From assembly GCF_902712915.1 (NCBI RefSeq), contig NZ_CACTIA010000005.1, positions 2,950,501 through 3,014,500 of the forward strand: a DNA stretch of 64,000 nt, read 5' to 3'. Shown here one piece after another: positions 40,535-48,848 of this stretch. Each line of letters opens with the position of its first letter. The first letter of the stretch is position 1. The translations under genes were made by a program, and so were the position numbers. The DNA comes from Acidiphilium sp. C61 (lineage in GTDB: Bacteria > Pseudomonadota > Alphaproteobacteria > Acetobacterales > Acetobacteraceae). The notes below the pieces were generated by a model. That model was not told the origin of the DNA. It saw only the letters and a list, made by a program, of their open reading frames with translations, and did not search any database.

Positions 40535-40962
40535 GCCTGAGCCCGATCCCCGGCGCCGCATCGGCCGTTTCACTCGATCAGCTCACCAGGCCCGTAGCAA
40601 CCCCGCCCGCCCGCGGCACCGCGCCGATGAGCAATCAGGCCATCGTCCAGGCCGCCCACAAATTCGAGGCGATGGCGATCGCCCAGCTGCTCAAGCCGAT
40701 GTTCGCCTCCGCCGGCTCCGCCGCGGCACCGTTCAGCGGCGGCGCGGTGGAAAAATCGTTCCGCCCCTTCTTCATCAACGCGGTCGCGAAATCGATCGAG
40801 GCGCGCGGCGGCCTCGGCCTCGCGCCGATGATCGAACAGGCGCTCCTGGCCGAGCGCGACAGCACCAAGCCCCAGCCCGCCACGGCGACCTCCCCTTCCA
40901 GCTCCGTCCCCGCCCCCGGCGGATCGGTCGCCCCATCCTTATCCCCAGGAGCCGGATCATGA
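40531..40962 (+). CDS. flgJ: FlgJ N-terminal-type rod-binding protein
   Basis: A 143-residue protein with the rod-binding domain only: AAHKFEAMAIAQLLKPMF, SFRPFFINAVAKSIEARGGLGLAPMIEQAL. There is no muramidase domain, as in other alphaproteobacteria, where a separate enzyme opens the wall. The C-terminal 35 residues are Pro/Ser-rich. Overlaps flgI (ATGA) and the next gene (ATGA). Confidence 0.83.
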   Translation: MSLSPIPGAASAVSLDQLTRPVATPPARGTAPMSNQAIVQAAHKFEAMAIAQLLKPMFASAGSAAAPFSGGAVEKSFRPFFINAVAKSIEARGGLGLAPMIEQALLAERDSTKPQPATATSPSSSVPAPGGSVAPSLSPGAGS

Positions 40963-41366
40963 ACACCGAAACCTCGCCCTGCGGCCCCATCGCCGCCGCG
41001 GACGCCCTTGCCGCCATTCTCGAGGAAGAAAACCGCCGTCTTTCCCTGCACGATTTCGCCGCCAGCGCCACGCTGGAAGCGGCCAAGCGCGGGGCCATCG
41101 CCGCGTTCGAGGCGGCGATGGAAGCCGGCGCGAAGCTGCCGCCGCGCGAGCGCCGGCAGGCCGAGGCGGCGCAGCGCCGGCTGGAGAAGGCGGTCAGCGC
41201 CAATGGCGCGCTCCTGCGCGATGCGATCGAGACCCAGCAGCGCGTGATCCGCACCGTCATGCAGGCGCTCGACAACAGCCGCGCCGCGGTCGAGCCGCTG
41301 CAATCCTACGCGCAGGACGCCGCCGGCAGGCCGGTTCCGCCGGTCGCCTTCAACCTGCGCGCCTGA
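40959..41366 (+). CDS. FlgN-like flagellar chaperone (tentative)
   Basis: A 135-residue, mostly helical protein: ADALAAILEEENRRLSLHDFA, a long amphipathic middle, and a less structured C-terminus. Size, helicity and place in the flgI-flgJ operon suggest a FlgN-type chaperone for hook-associated proteins, but no strict motif confirms it. Translationally coupled to flgJ. Confidence 0.6.
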   Translation: MNTETSPCGPIAAADALAAILEEENRRLSLHDFAASATLEAAKRGAIAAFEAAMEAGAKLPPRERRQAEAAQRRLEKAVSANGALLRDAIETQQRVIRTVMQALDNSRAAVEPLQSYAQDAAGRPVPPVAFNLRA

Positions 41367-41430
41367 TCGCGCCACACCTCTCTGGCACGCCTCTCTGGCC
41401 AGATCGGGGCGGCTGTGGCATGGCCGGCAA

Positions 41431-42447
41431 ATGAAGCTGATCCTGATCACGGAAGCCCCGTTCGACTCGGTGACCGGGGCCTCGTTCTACCATCGCCGCC
41501 TGCTCACCGCCTGGCGCGAGGCGGGCGGCGGCGTCGAGATCTTCGCGCTCGATCAACCGGTCGGCCCCGATTTCGCCGATCGGCTGCGGCTGGATGGCCC
41601 GATCCTGCTGGAGGGCGCGGCCTTCGCCCATGCCCGCGCCGCGATCCCGGCGCTGCAGGCGCGCGGCGCCTTCGCCCTCATCCATCACCCGACCTCGCTC
41701 GAACCCGGCACGCCGGAAGATGTGCGGCAGGCGTTCAAGTCGCTGGAGCGGGAGGCGTTGCCCGGCTTCGCCCGGGTCATCGCCGCGAGCGAGCCGATCG
41801 CCGGGCGCCTGTCCGCCGAATTCGGCGTGCTGCACGACCGGATCAGCGTTCTCGTCCCGGGTACCGACCGCTACGAATGCCGCACGCTCAACCCGGTCCT
41901 GCCCGATGGCAGCCCCTGCGCGGTGCTTTCCCTCGGCACGCTGACCTATCGCAAGGGGCACGATATCCTGATCCGCGCGCTCGCCTCGCTGCACGATCTC
42001 GACTGGCGGCTGGTGATCGCCGGCGAGCTGCGCGACCCTGATTATGCCGAGGGTCTCGACCGGCTTGCCGCCGAGCTTGGCGTCGCGGCGAGGGTCGAGC
42101 GGCGGGGCCCGCTCACCGGCAGCGCGCTGGAGAATGCCTGGGCCGAAGCCGATCTCTTCGCCCTCGCCACCCGCTTCGAGGGGTTTGGCATGGCGGTCGC
42201 CGAGGCGATGGCGCGGGGCCTGCCGGTCGCGATCACCGATGGCGGTGCCGCCGGCGAACTGGTGCCGACCGGGGCAGGCATCGTCGCTCCGGTGGATGAC
42301 GTGGCCCAGCTGGGCAAGGCGATGCGCCGGCTCGTCTTCAGCCCCGCGCTGCGGGCGCAGATGGGGGCGATCGCCTGGAAACACGCGCGCGGCCTGCCCC
42401 ATTGGCCGGACCAGGCCCGGGCGCTGCGCGGTCTCGCGGCGGCCTGA
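41431..42447 (+). CDS. glycosyltransferase family 4 (GT-B fold)
   Basis: A 338-residue retaining glycosyltransferase. The N-terminal domain opens MKLILITEAPFDSVTGASFYHRRLL, with an acceptor-site-like glycine loop. The C-terminal domain has LSLGTLTYRKGHDILIRAL, and the nucleotide-sugar motif FEGFGMAVAEAMARGLPV with the conserved Glu residues, then TDGGAAGELV. Substrate unknown; possibly cell-surface glycan or flagellin-associated given the flagellar genes upstream. Its stop lies in the first unit of a 30-bp tandem array. Confidence 0.87.
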   Translation: MKLILITEAPFDSVTGASFYHRRLLTAWREAGGGVEIFALDQPVGPDFADRLRLDGPILLEGAAFAHARAAIPALQARGAFALIHHPTSLEPGTPEDVRQAFKSLEREALPGFARVIAASEPIAGRLSAEFGVLHDRISVLVPGTDRYECRTLNPVLPDGSPCAVLSLGTLTYRKGHDILIRALASLHDLDWRLVIAGELRDPDYAEGLDRLAAELGVAARVERRGPLTGSALENAWAEADLFALATRFEGFGMAVAEAMARGLPVAITDGGAAGELVPTGAGIVAPVDDVAQLGKAMRRLVFSPALRAQMGAIAWKHARGLPHWPDQARALRGLAAA

Positions 42448-42670
42448 CCGCCGCCGCCCGGCATAGCATCGGCCTGACCGCCGCCGCCCGGCATAGCATC
42501 GGCCTGACCGCCGCCGCCCGGCATAGCATCGGCCTGACCGCCGCCGCCCGGCATAGCATCGGCCTGACCGCCGCCGCCCGGCATAGCATCGGCCTGACCG
42601 CCGCCGCCCGGCATAGCGGCGGCCTGACCGCCGCCGCCCGGCACAGCATCGGCCTGACCGCCGCCGCGCG
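42441..42670. repeat. tandem array of a 30-bp unit (7 full copies and a partial)
   Basis: The unit begins GGCCTGACCGCCGCCGCCCG and ends GCATAGCATC. Starts at 42441, 42471, 42501, 42531, 42561, 42591, 42621 and, partial, 42651. Five units are identical; 42591 ends GCATAGCGGC and 42621 GCACAGCATC. The first unit contains the stop codon of the glycosyltransferase, so the array probably grew from the gene's 3' end. It fills the space to the convergent kinase gene. Confidence 0.97.
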
Positions 42671-42678
42671 TCGCCCAC

Positions 42679-44418
42679 TCATCCTATCGGCGGTTTGTCA
42701 TCATCGCCGTGCAGCAGGAGAAAAAGCTGCCGGCACAGGCACTCGAAGGTGAATGGCTTGCGCAGCATCGCCGTCCGCGCCGCCCCATCCCCTGTCACCG
42801 AATCTCCTGCCGCCACCTCTCCCGCCTCCTCGGCGAGCCCGGTGACGAACAGCACCGGCAGATCCGGCCGCATCTCGCGCGCGCTGGCGGCGAGGGCGAG
42901 CCCGTTCATCGCGCCGGGCAGGCCGATATCGGCGATCAGCAGGCCGATCGTCGGATCGGCGCGCAGCCAGTCGAGGCCGGATTCGGCCTCCGCCGCCTGC
43001 CGCACGGCAAATCCCTGCTCGCCCAGCATGTCGGCCAGCAGCGACCGCAGCGCGTCCTCGTCATCGACGATCAGCACCACGTCGCGCCCCGCCGGCAGGC
43101 GTGAGGCGAGCGGGGCCACCTCGGCCAGCGTCTCTGTCGCCGGTGCGGCCGGCATGTCCGCGGCGGGGCAGGGGATGAACAGGTCGACGGTGGTGCCCTC
43201 GCCGATCCGGCTGGCGATCTCGACATGCCCGCCCGATTGCTGGACGAAGCCATAGACCATCGACAGGCCGAGCCCGGTGCCCTGGCCGGCCGGCTTGGTG
43301 GTGAAGAACGGCTCGAAGGCCTGCGCCATCACCGCCTCCGTCATGCCTTTGCCGGTATCGGCGATGCCGATCCGCACATACGCCCCTTCGCCCCGGCGCT
43401 GGCCGCGTGGCGGCGGGCCGAGCATCGCGTTGGCCGCCGCCAGCGTCAGCACCCCGCCCTCCGGCATGGCGTCGCGCGCGTTGATCGCGAGGTTGAGCAG
43501 CGCGTTTTCCAGCTGGTTGCGGTCGCAGAAGCCAAGGCGGATATCGGGCGGGCAGATTGTCCGCACCGCGATTGCCGGCCCCGCCATGCGGTCGATCAGC
43601 TCGTGCATGTCCTCGATCAGCGCGGGGATGTCGATCGCGGCGGGGGCCAGCGTCTGCCGCCGCGCGAAGGCGAGCAGGCGCTGGGTGAGGCCGGCGGCGC
43701 GGGCGGCGGCGCTGCGCGCGCCATCGAGATACGACCGTGCGGCCACAATCTCACCCTGCTCCAGCCGTGCCGCCAGCATGTCGAGATTGCCGAGGATCCC
43801 GGTCAGGATATTGTTGAAATCATGCGAGATTCCGCCGGTCATCTGGCCGATGGCGTCCATCTTGTGCGCCTGCCGCAGCTCCGCCTCCACCGCCGCGCGC
43901 CCGCGCACCTCCGCCGTGGTGTCGCGCAGCACGACATGCGCGCCGTCGATCCGTCCGGCGCCGTCGATGATCGGCACCGAGGACAGGCCCAGCCAGACCC
44001 GCTCCGGCCTGCCGTTGCGGTCGGCGACGAGGCAATGATCCGGCAGGATCACGCATTCGCTCTCCAGCGTCCGGCGCAGAATGTCGAGGATGAGCCGCCG
44101 CACCCCGCCCGGCGCCTCGCGCGCCATCCGCCCGAGGCTGTGCGGATGCCACCGCCCGAGCAATGCGGCGCAGGCATCGTTGTAGATCAGCACGCCCTCC
44201 TTGCCCCACATGGTGGCGATGGCGGTCTGCGAGGCGCAGATCAGCTCGATCCGGCGGCGGCGGATCGCCGGCCACGAGCCGATCGGCCCGAGCGGCGTGG
44301 CCCCCCAGTCAAACGCCTCGATCAGCGCGCGCAGCGGGATCGGCGCGGCTCGATCGGGCTGCGGCGCGCGCGCCGGGCTGACGCGCGCCAGGGTCAGCGG
44401 AATGGAACCGGCCGTCAT
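42679..44418 (-). CDS. hybrid sensor histidine kinase with PAS and receiver domains
   Basis: A 579-residue cytoplasmic signalling protein. Residues about 50-175 form a PAS-like sensor (GVLIYNDACAALLGRWHPHSLG). The phosphoacceptor is H199 in GGISHDFNNILTGILGNLD. The ATPase has NLAINARDAMPEGG, GIADTGKGM, and GTGLGLSMVYGFVQQSGG. A C-terminal receiver follows (VVLIVDDEDALRSLL, LLIADIGLPG, ending with the lysine in LRKPF). The ATG at 44418 has GGAGG upstream; earlier in-frame ATGs exist. No partner regulator is adjacent, and no transmembrane segment is seen. Confidence 0.87.
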   Translation of the reverse strand: MTAGSIPLTLARVSPARAPQPDRAAPIPLRALIEAFDWGATPLGPIGSWPAIRRRRIELICASQTAIATMWGKEGVLIYNDACAALLGRWHPHSLGRMAREAPGGVRRLILDILRRTLESECVILPDHCLVADRNGRPERVWLGLSSVPIIDGAGRIDGAHVVLRDTTAEVRGRAAVEAELRQAHKMDAIGQMTGGISHDFNNILTGILGNLDMLAARLEQGEIVAARSYLDGARSAAARAAGLTQRLLAFARRQTLAPAAIDIPALIEDMHELIDRMAGPAIAVRTICPPDIRLGFCDRNQLENALLNLAINARDAMPEGGVLTLAAANAMLGPPPRGQRRGEGAYVRIGIADTGKGMTEAVMAQAFEPFFTTKPAGQGTGLGLSMVYGFVQQSGGHVEIASRIGEGTTVDLFIPCPAADMPAAPATETLAEVAPLASRLPAGRDVVLIVDDEDALRSLLADMLGEQGFAVRQAAEAESGLDWLRADPTIGLLIADIGLPGAMNGLALAASAREMRPDLPVLFVTGLAEEAGEVAAGDSVTGDGAARTAMLRKPFTFECLCRQLFLLLHGDDDKPPIG

Positions 44419-44579
44419 GTTGTGTTCGCCTCCATCCTGCGATGCGGGCGGATCCCGCCGCAGGCTTGCCACCATCGGAGTGGCCGTTCGGACGCCGCGT
44501 TCCGCATCGCGGTCCCTGCCGGCCCTCACGCACGGTCCCGGCACCGCAGCGCCCGTCCATGCGGGTCAATATATGGGAC

Positions 44580-44637
44580 TTGGCGAAAACATTACAAATT
44601 AATAAGATAAATTTTAATAAAGATAAATTATTCGGCC
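44580..44637. other. AT-rich block between the kinase and the inner-membrane protein gene
   Basis: A stretch made mostly of A and T (e.g. AATTAATAAGATAAATTTTA) in a GC-rich region, about 160 bases before the kinase start and just after the 3' end of the gene at 44646. It may be the kinase promoter region or a binding site for a nucleoid protein; no clear -35/-10 could be assigned. Confidence 0.45.
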
Positions 44638-44645
44638 GTGGCGCC

Positions 44646-45278
44646 TCACTCCCCGATCAGCCCGGCCTTCTCGGCGGCGCGGCCATAGAGGAAGGTCCAC
44701 AGCATCAGCAGCCCGATGGTCGCGTAGCCGACGATCGGCCCGACGATGAGAAACCGGCCGACCGGCAGCGAAAACACCAGCACGCTGCGCACCGCCGTTT
44801 CCACCACCAGCCCGATGCCCCAGACGATCGTCATCACGCTCATCACCCGCCGGAATCCCGGCTGGTCGCGATGCGCCTCGAATTCCGCGCTGTCCTCGGC
44901 CGATTGCCGCTTCAGGCTGGCGCTGGCGAGCACATAGATCAGCGGCCGGCGGATCAGCGCCGAGCCGATGAACACGAGGCCGATCAGCCCGGTGATCAGC
45001 GATTCGCGCATCAGCAGCAGCTTGGGCGAGCCGCCGAGCGCGAAGCCGACCAGGGACAGCGCGATGCCGCCCAGCACCATGACCGAAATCGCATCCACCC
45101 GCCGGTGGCGCGCGAATTCGACGAGACTCCAGACGATCGGCGGCGCCGCCGAGGCCATGATCGCGTGGATCTCGCCGACATGCGGCTTGCTGAAATGATA
45201 GACCGTCCAGGGCAGCAGGAAATTGAACAGGATTTCCAGCGCCATCATGACGCGCTTGCGGGTGACGATGCCCTTCAT
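44646..45278 (-). CDS. predicted inner-membrane protein (VC0807-like)
   Basis: A 210-residue protein with about five or six hydrophobic helices: FNFLLPWTVYHF, VMVLGGIALSLVGFALGG, SLITGLIGLVFIGSALI, MTIVWGIGLVVETAV, VGYATIGLLMLWTFLYG. The segment FLLPWTVYHF near the N-terminus and the RRPLIYVLA stretch match the VC0807/YbiO-neighbour type of uncharacterised membrane proteins. The ATG overlaps the S9 peptidase stop (ATGA), so the two are co-translated. Confidence 0.68.
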   Translation of the reverse strand: MKGIVTRKRVMMALEILFNFLLPWTVYHFSKPHVGEIHAIMASAAPPIVWSLVEFARHRRVDAISVMVLGGIALSLVGFALGGSPKLLLMRESLITGLIGLVFIGSALIRRPLIYVLASASLKRQSAEDSAEFEAHRDQPGFRRVMSVMTIVWGIGLVVETAVRSVLVFSLPVGRFLIVGPIVGYATIGLLMLWTFLYGRAAEKAGLIGE

Positions 45279-47200
45279 CGCAGGATGTCCGCCCCTTCGA
45301 GGAGTTGCGCCGTCGAGCGGCCGATCTCGTCCGCCGCCAGCGCCTCCGCCCGCCCGCCGAGATGGGCGGCGAGGAAATGCTCGGTGATCGCGTTGAAGGC
45401 GATGCTGTTTTCCGGCCGCGCGAACCCGTGCCCCTCGTCGGGGAACAGCACGTAAGTCACCGCGATGCCCTTCGCCTTCAGCGCCGCCACCATCTGGTCG
45501 GATTCCGCCTGGTTCACCCGCGGATCGTTCGCCCCCTGGCCGATCAGCAGCGGCCGGGCGAGATGCGCCGCCTGGTGCACCGGCGAGCGCTCGCGCAGCA
45601 ACGCCGCCCCCTCCGGCGTTGCCGGGTCGCCGAGCGCGCGGGTGAAGATGCTGCGCCCGGCCTCCCAATAGGGCGGAATCGTCGCGAGCAGCGTCTCGAG
45701 ATTGGACGGGCCGACAATATCCACCCCGCAGGCGTAGCGCTCGGGGTTCCGCGTCATCGCGGCCAGCGTCGCGTAGCCGCCATAGGAGCCGCCCATGATG
45801 GCGATCCGGCTCGGATCGGCGATGCCCTGGCCGATCGCCCAGTCCACCGCATCGAGCAGGTCGTCATCCATTGCCCGGCCCCATTCGCGGTCGCCGGCCG
45901 TGAGGAACGCCTTGCCGAACCCGGTCGAGGCCCGGAAATTGACCGACAGCACGGCATAGCCCCGATTGGCCAGCCATTGGTGATACGGGTTGAACCCGAA
46001 GGAATCCCGCGCCCACGGCCCGCCATGCACCAGCAGCACCAGCGGGCGCGGCGCATCCCCCCCATCCGGCGGCACGGTGAGGTATGACACGAGCGACAAC
46101 CCGTCCCGCGCGGCGATCACCACCGGGCGCATCGGCGCGAGCGTGGCTTCGGCAAGATCGGGGCGTGTGTCGTAGAGTTTTTCGAGCTGGCGGCTCTCGC
46201 GGTCATACAGCCAGGCGACGCCCGGCGCCGTGTCCGAGGCGGCGCCGACGATCCAGAACCGGTCGTCCTCGCTGCGCGACTGGATGCCCCAATCGCCGAT
46301 CCCGGCGGCGTCGAGCGCGTCGAGATCCGGCTGGATCGCGGGATCGAGCGCCACGTAGCGGTTGCGCTCGTAATTCACCCCATAGGCGAGCGGCGTGTTC
46401 TCGTGCAGCCGGACGATGATCTCGCCGATATCCGCCCGCGCATCCTCGGCAAGCAGCGTGGCGTCGCCGGTCTCAAGGTCGAGCCGGAACAGTGCGGCGG
46501 TATCGCGCCCCGCGCTGCTCAGCATCAGCGTCGTCCGCCCATCGGTGGTGAACAGGCCGAGCACGCCCGAGGTCATCGCGTCTTCCGGCGCGAACCGCAT
46601 GAACGGCGACCAACCGCCGGCGCCATCCGGGCGCAGCACCGTCTGGCTGCCGTCGCCCTCCAGCCGCGCGGCGAGGCGCAGGGCGAAATCCTCGTCCACA
46701 TCGAAGCCGGCGAGGCCGGGATTTTCCGCGATCATCGTCGCCCGCCCGGTCGCGATCTCGATCCGGTAGAGATCCGGCCATTGCGGGTCGCGCGCATTGT
46801 GGCTGACCACCGCCTCGCCGGGATGGCGGCGGGAGAGCTTGACGATGCTCGCCTGGATCGGCCCGTGCGGCGTCAGGTCGCGCATCGCCCCGGTCTCGCG
46901 GTCGACGGCGTGGAGATGGAAATTCTCGTCCCCGTCATTGTCCTTGACCACGAGCAGATGCCGCCCGTCATGCGCCCAGGCATAGCCCGGAATGCCGCGC
47001 CGCCGCTCGTCGGTCAGCGGCTGCGCCGCGTCGATCCGCCCGCGCGGGGCGACGAACAGGTTCAGCACCCCGTTGCGCGGCGCGAGAAAGGCGATCGTGC
47101 CGCCATCGGGGCTGATCTGCGCCCCCGCCCGGCGCGGATTGCCGAACAGGGCGGCGCGCGGAATGAGGGGGAGGGCGGTGGTGTTTGTCGTGCGGTCCAT
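45275..47200 (-). CDS. S9-family prolyl oligopeptidase-like serine peptidase
   Basis: A 641-residue two-domain peptidase. The N-terminal ~380 residues form the beta-propeller (ISPDGGTIAFLAP, WAHDGRHLLVVKDNDGDEN). The C-terminal alpha/beta hydrolase has VLLVHGGPWARD, the nucleophile S472 in GGSYGGYATLAAM, the aspartate in QGANDPRVNQAES, and the histidine in FPDEGHGF. No signal peptide, so cytoplasmic. It follows a tandem-repeat array located immediately upstream of its start codon. Confidence 0.92.
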   Translation of the reverse strand: MDRTTNTTALPLIPRAALFGNPRRAGAQISPDGGTIAFLAPRNGVLNLFVAPRGRIDAAQPLTDERRRGIPGYAWAHDGRHLLVVKDNDGDENFHLHAVDRETGAMRDLTPHGPIQASIVKLSRRHPGEAVVSHNARDPQWPDLYRIEIATGRATMIAENPGLAGFDVDEDFALRLAARLEGDGSQTVLRPDGAGGWSPFMRFAPEDAMTSGVLGLFTTDGRTTLMLSSAGRDTAALFRLDLETGDATLLAEDARADIGEIIVRLHENTPLAYGVNYERNRYVALDPAIQPDLDALDAAGIGDWGIQSRSEDDRFWIVGAASDTAPGVAWLYDRESRQLEKLYDTRPDLAEATLAPMRPVVIAARDGLSLVSYLTVPPDGGDAPRPLVLLVHGGPWARDSFGFNPYHQWLANRGYAVLSVNFRASTGFGKAFLTAGDREWGRAMDDDLLDAVDWAIGQGIADPSRIAIMGGSYGGYATLAAMTRNPERYACGVDIVGPSNLETLLATIPPYWEAGRSIFTRALGDPATPEGAALLRERSPVHQAAHLARPLLIGQGANDPRVNQAESDQMVAALKAKGIAVTYVLFPDEGHGFARPENSIAFNAITEHFLAAHLGGRAEALAADEIGRSTAQLLEGADILR

Positions 47201-47226
47201 GTGGACGTCCTATCGGAGATCGCGTC

Positions 47227-47460
47227 GCGGCGAAACCGCCGCGCCATTCAGCGCGGCGAAACCGCCGCGCCATTCAGCGTGGCGAAACCGCCGCGCCATT
47301 CAGTGCGGCGAAACCGCCGCGCCATTCAGTGCGGCGAAACCGCCGCGCCATTCAGTGCGGCGAAACCGCCGCGCCATTCAGTGCGGCGAAACCGCCGCGC
47401 CGGTCAGTGTGGCGAAACCGCCGCGCCGGTCAGTGCGGCGGTTTCGCCGCCGGGGCTCAG
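47227..47460. repeat. tandem array of a 26-bp unit (8 copies plus a diverged end)
   Basis: The unit begins GCGGCGAAACCGCCGCGCCA and ends TTCAGT. Copies start at 47227, 47253, 47279, 47305, 47331, 47357, 47383 and 47409; the last two change CCATTCAG to CCGGTCAG. A final segment contains the inverted core GGCGGTTTCGCCG. Each unit holds a small self-complementary stem (CGGCG/CGCCG). It lies between the fetB stop and the S9 peptidase start on the minus strand, so it forms the leader of the peptidase gene in reverse orientation. Confidence 0.96.
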
Positions 47461-48248
47461 TGCAGCCGGTCGAGCCGCAGCCGCTCGCGCTCGTCGGTCA
47501 GCCGCCGTGCCGCGAAATAGGCCGCGCCCACGGCGGCGATGCCGGTCGCCCCGGCGAGCAGGAACATCAGCATGATCTGGTATTTCACCGCCGAAACCGG
47601 CGACAGCCCGGCCAGGATCTGCCCGGTCATGATGCCGGGCAGCGTCACCAGCCCGGCGGCGGACATGGTGTTGACGATCGGCAGCATCCCCCGCCGCACC
47701 GCCTCGCGGATCAGCGGGCGCATCGCGTCGCGGAAACGCGCCCCGAGGGCGAGCTGCGCCTCGATCGCGGCGCGCTCGCGCGTCACCGCCGAGAGCAGCG
47801 CGTCGAGCGAGAGCGAGGCGGCGTTGAGCGCGTTGCCGAGCATGATCCCGGCGAGCGGAATGGCATAGCGCGCGGCATACCAGGGTTCCGGGCGGATCGC
47901 GGTGGCGAGCGCGAAGATCGCGGTGATGAAGGTGGCCAGCGCCACGGCCGACAGCCCGGCGATCTGGTTGCCGTAGCGCACGAGCCGCCGCTCCGGCCGC
48001 GCCGCGACCTCGCGCCCCGCGATCGCGACCATCAGCAGGATGATGCCGAGCGTGAGCAGCGGCGCCTCGGCGGCGAAGACGAAGCGGAGCAGAAACCCGA
48101 TCAGCAGCAGCTGCACCGCGCAGCGCGCCGCCGCGACCAGCAGCTGCCGGTGTAGCCTGAGGCCGAGCAGCACCGAGGCCAGCGCATCGACCAGCACGAG
48201 CGAGGCGGCGATCAGCAGGTCCGCCGGGGTGAGATCGATCGGGGTCAT
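47457..48248 (-). CDS. fetB: FetB-type ABC permease (UPF0014)
   Basis: A 263-residue inner-membrane protein with about seven helices. The family stretch RYAIPLAGIMLGNALNAASL and RRGMLPIVNTMSAAGLVTLPGIMTGQILAG is unmistakable. In E. coli FetAB exports iron and protects against oxidative stress. Overlaps the ATPase gene (ATGA). Its stop adjoins the 26-bp array. Confidence 0.9.
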   Translation of the reverse strand: MTPIDLTPADLLIAASLVLVDALASVLLGLRLHRQLLVAAARCAVQLLLIGFLLRFVFAAEAPLLTLGIILLMVAIAGREVAARPERRLVRYGNQIAGLSAVALATFITAIFALATAIRPEPWYAARYAIPLAGIMLGNALNAASLSLDALLSAVTRERAAIEAQLALGARFRDAMRPLIREAVRRGMLPIVNTMSAAGLVTLPGIMTGQILAGLSPVSAVKYQIMLMFLLAGATGIAAVGAAYFAARRLTDERERLRLDRLH

Positions 48249-48844
48249 GCGAGGTTCAGCCGCCCGCCTTCGAGATGCATCCGGTGCGCGCCGAGCCGCT
48301 GCGCCTGCGCCTCGTCATGCGTCACCATCACGATCGCGGTGCCGGCGGCGAGCCGCAGCGCCAGCAGCGTCTCGACCAGCCCGGTCGCCTTCGGATCGAG
48401 CGCGCCGGTCGGCTCATCCAGCAGCAGCACATCGGGCCGGGGCAGGATGGTGCGGATCAGCGCGAGGCGCATCCGCTCGCCGGTCGACAGCCGGTGGATC
48501 GCCTGGTCGAGCAGCGCCGGCGCCAGGGCGAGCTGCGGCATCATCTCCGCTGCCGCCGCGCGGTCGGGGAAATGGGCGGCGGCGGTCTCGTGCCACCAGC
48601 CCGGCTCGGCCGGCAGATAGGCGACGCGCCGCCGCCATGATGGTGCCGGCATCGCCGCGCGGTCGGCCCCTCCCAGCGTCACCCGCCCCTCATGCGGGTC
48701 GAGATCCGCGATCATCCGCAGCAGCACCGACTTGCCCGCGCCGGACGGCCCGGTGATCGCCACCGCCTCGCCGCGCCCGAGGGTGAGGTCGAACGGCCCG
48801 CCCGCCGCGCCGCGCAGGCCGGCGGCCTCCAGGAAGCCGGCCAC
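48245..48844 (-). CDS. fetA: FetA-type ABC transporter ATPase
   Basis: A 199-residue ATPase for the adjacent FetB permease. Walker A GPSGAGKSVLLRM is at about residues 34-46, the signature RLSTGERMRLALIR, Walker B VLLLDEPTGALD, and the switch histidine in VMVTHDEAQ. A GTG start at 48844 is chosen because it lies 4 bases after the M20 peptidase stop; the frame is open further up but overlaps that gene. No strong ribosome-binding site is seen, so coupling to the upstream gene is likely. Confidence 0.86.
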   Translation of the reverse strand: MAGFLEAAGLRGAAGGPFDLTLGRGEAVAITGPSGAGKSVLLRMIADLDPHEGRVTLGGADRAAMPAPSWRRRVAYLPAEPGWWHETAAAHFPDRAAAAEMMPQLALAPALLDQAIHRLSTGERMRLALIRTILPRPDVLLLDEPTGALDPKATGLVETLLALRLAAGTAIVMVTHDEAQAQRLGAHRMHLEGGRLNLA

Positions 48845-48848
48845 CGCC

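Noticed and set aside
42042..42752. Frames through the 30-bp array coding for repeats such as MPGGGGQADA
   Set aside because: The unit is a multiple of three with no stop in several frames, so the peptides are by-products of the array; no start site or conserved part supports a gene.
42441..47460. CRISPR array, considered for the regular repeats at 42441 and 47227
   Set aside because: Units are contiguous with no unique spacers, and no cas genes are present.
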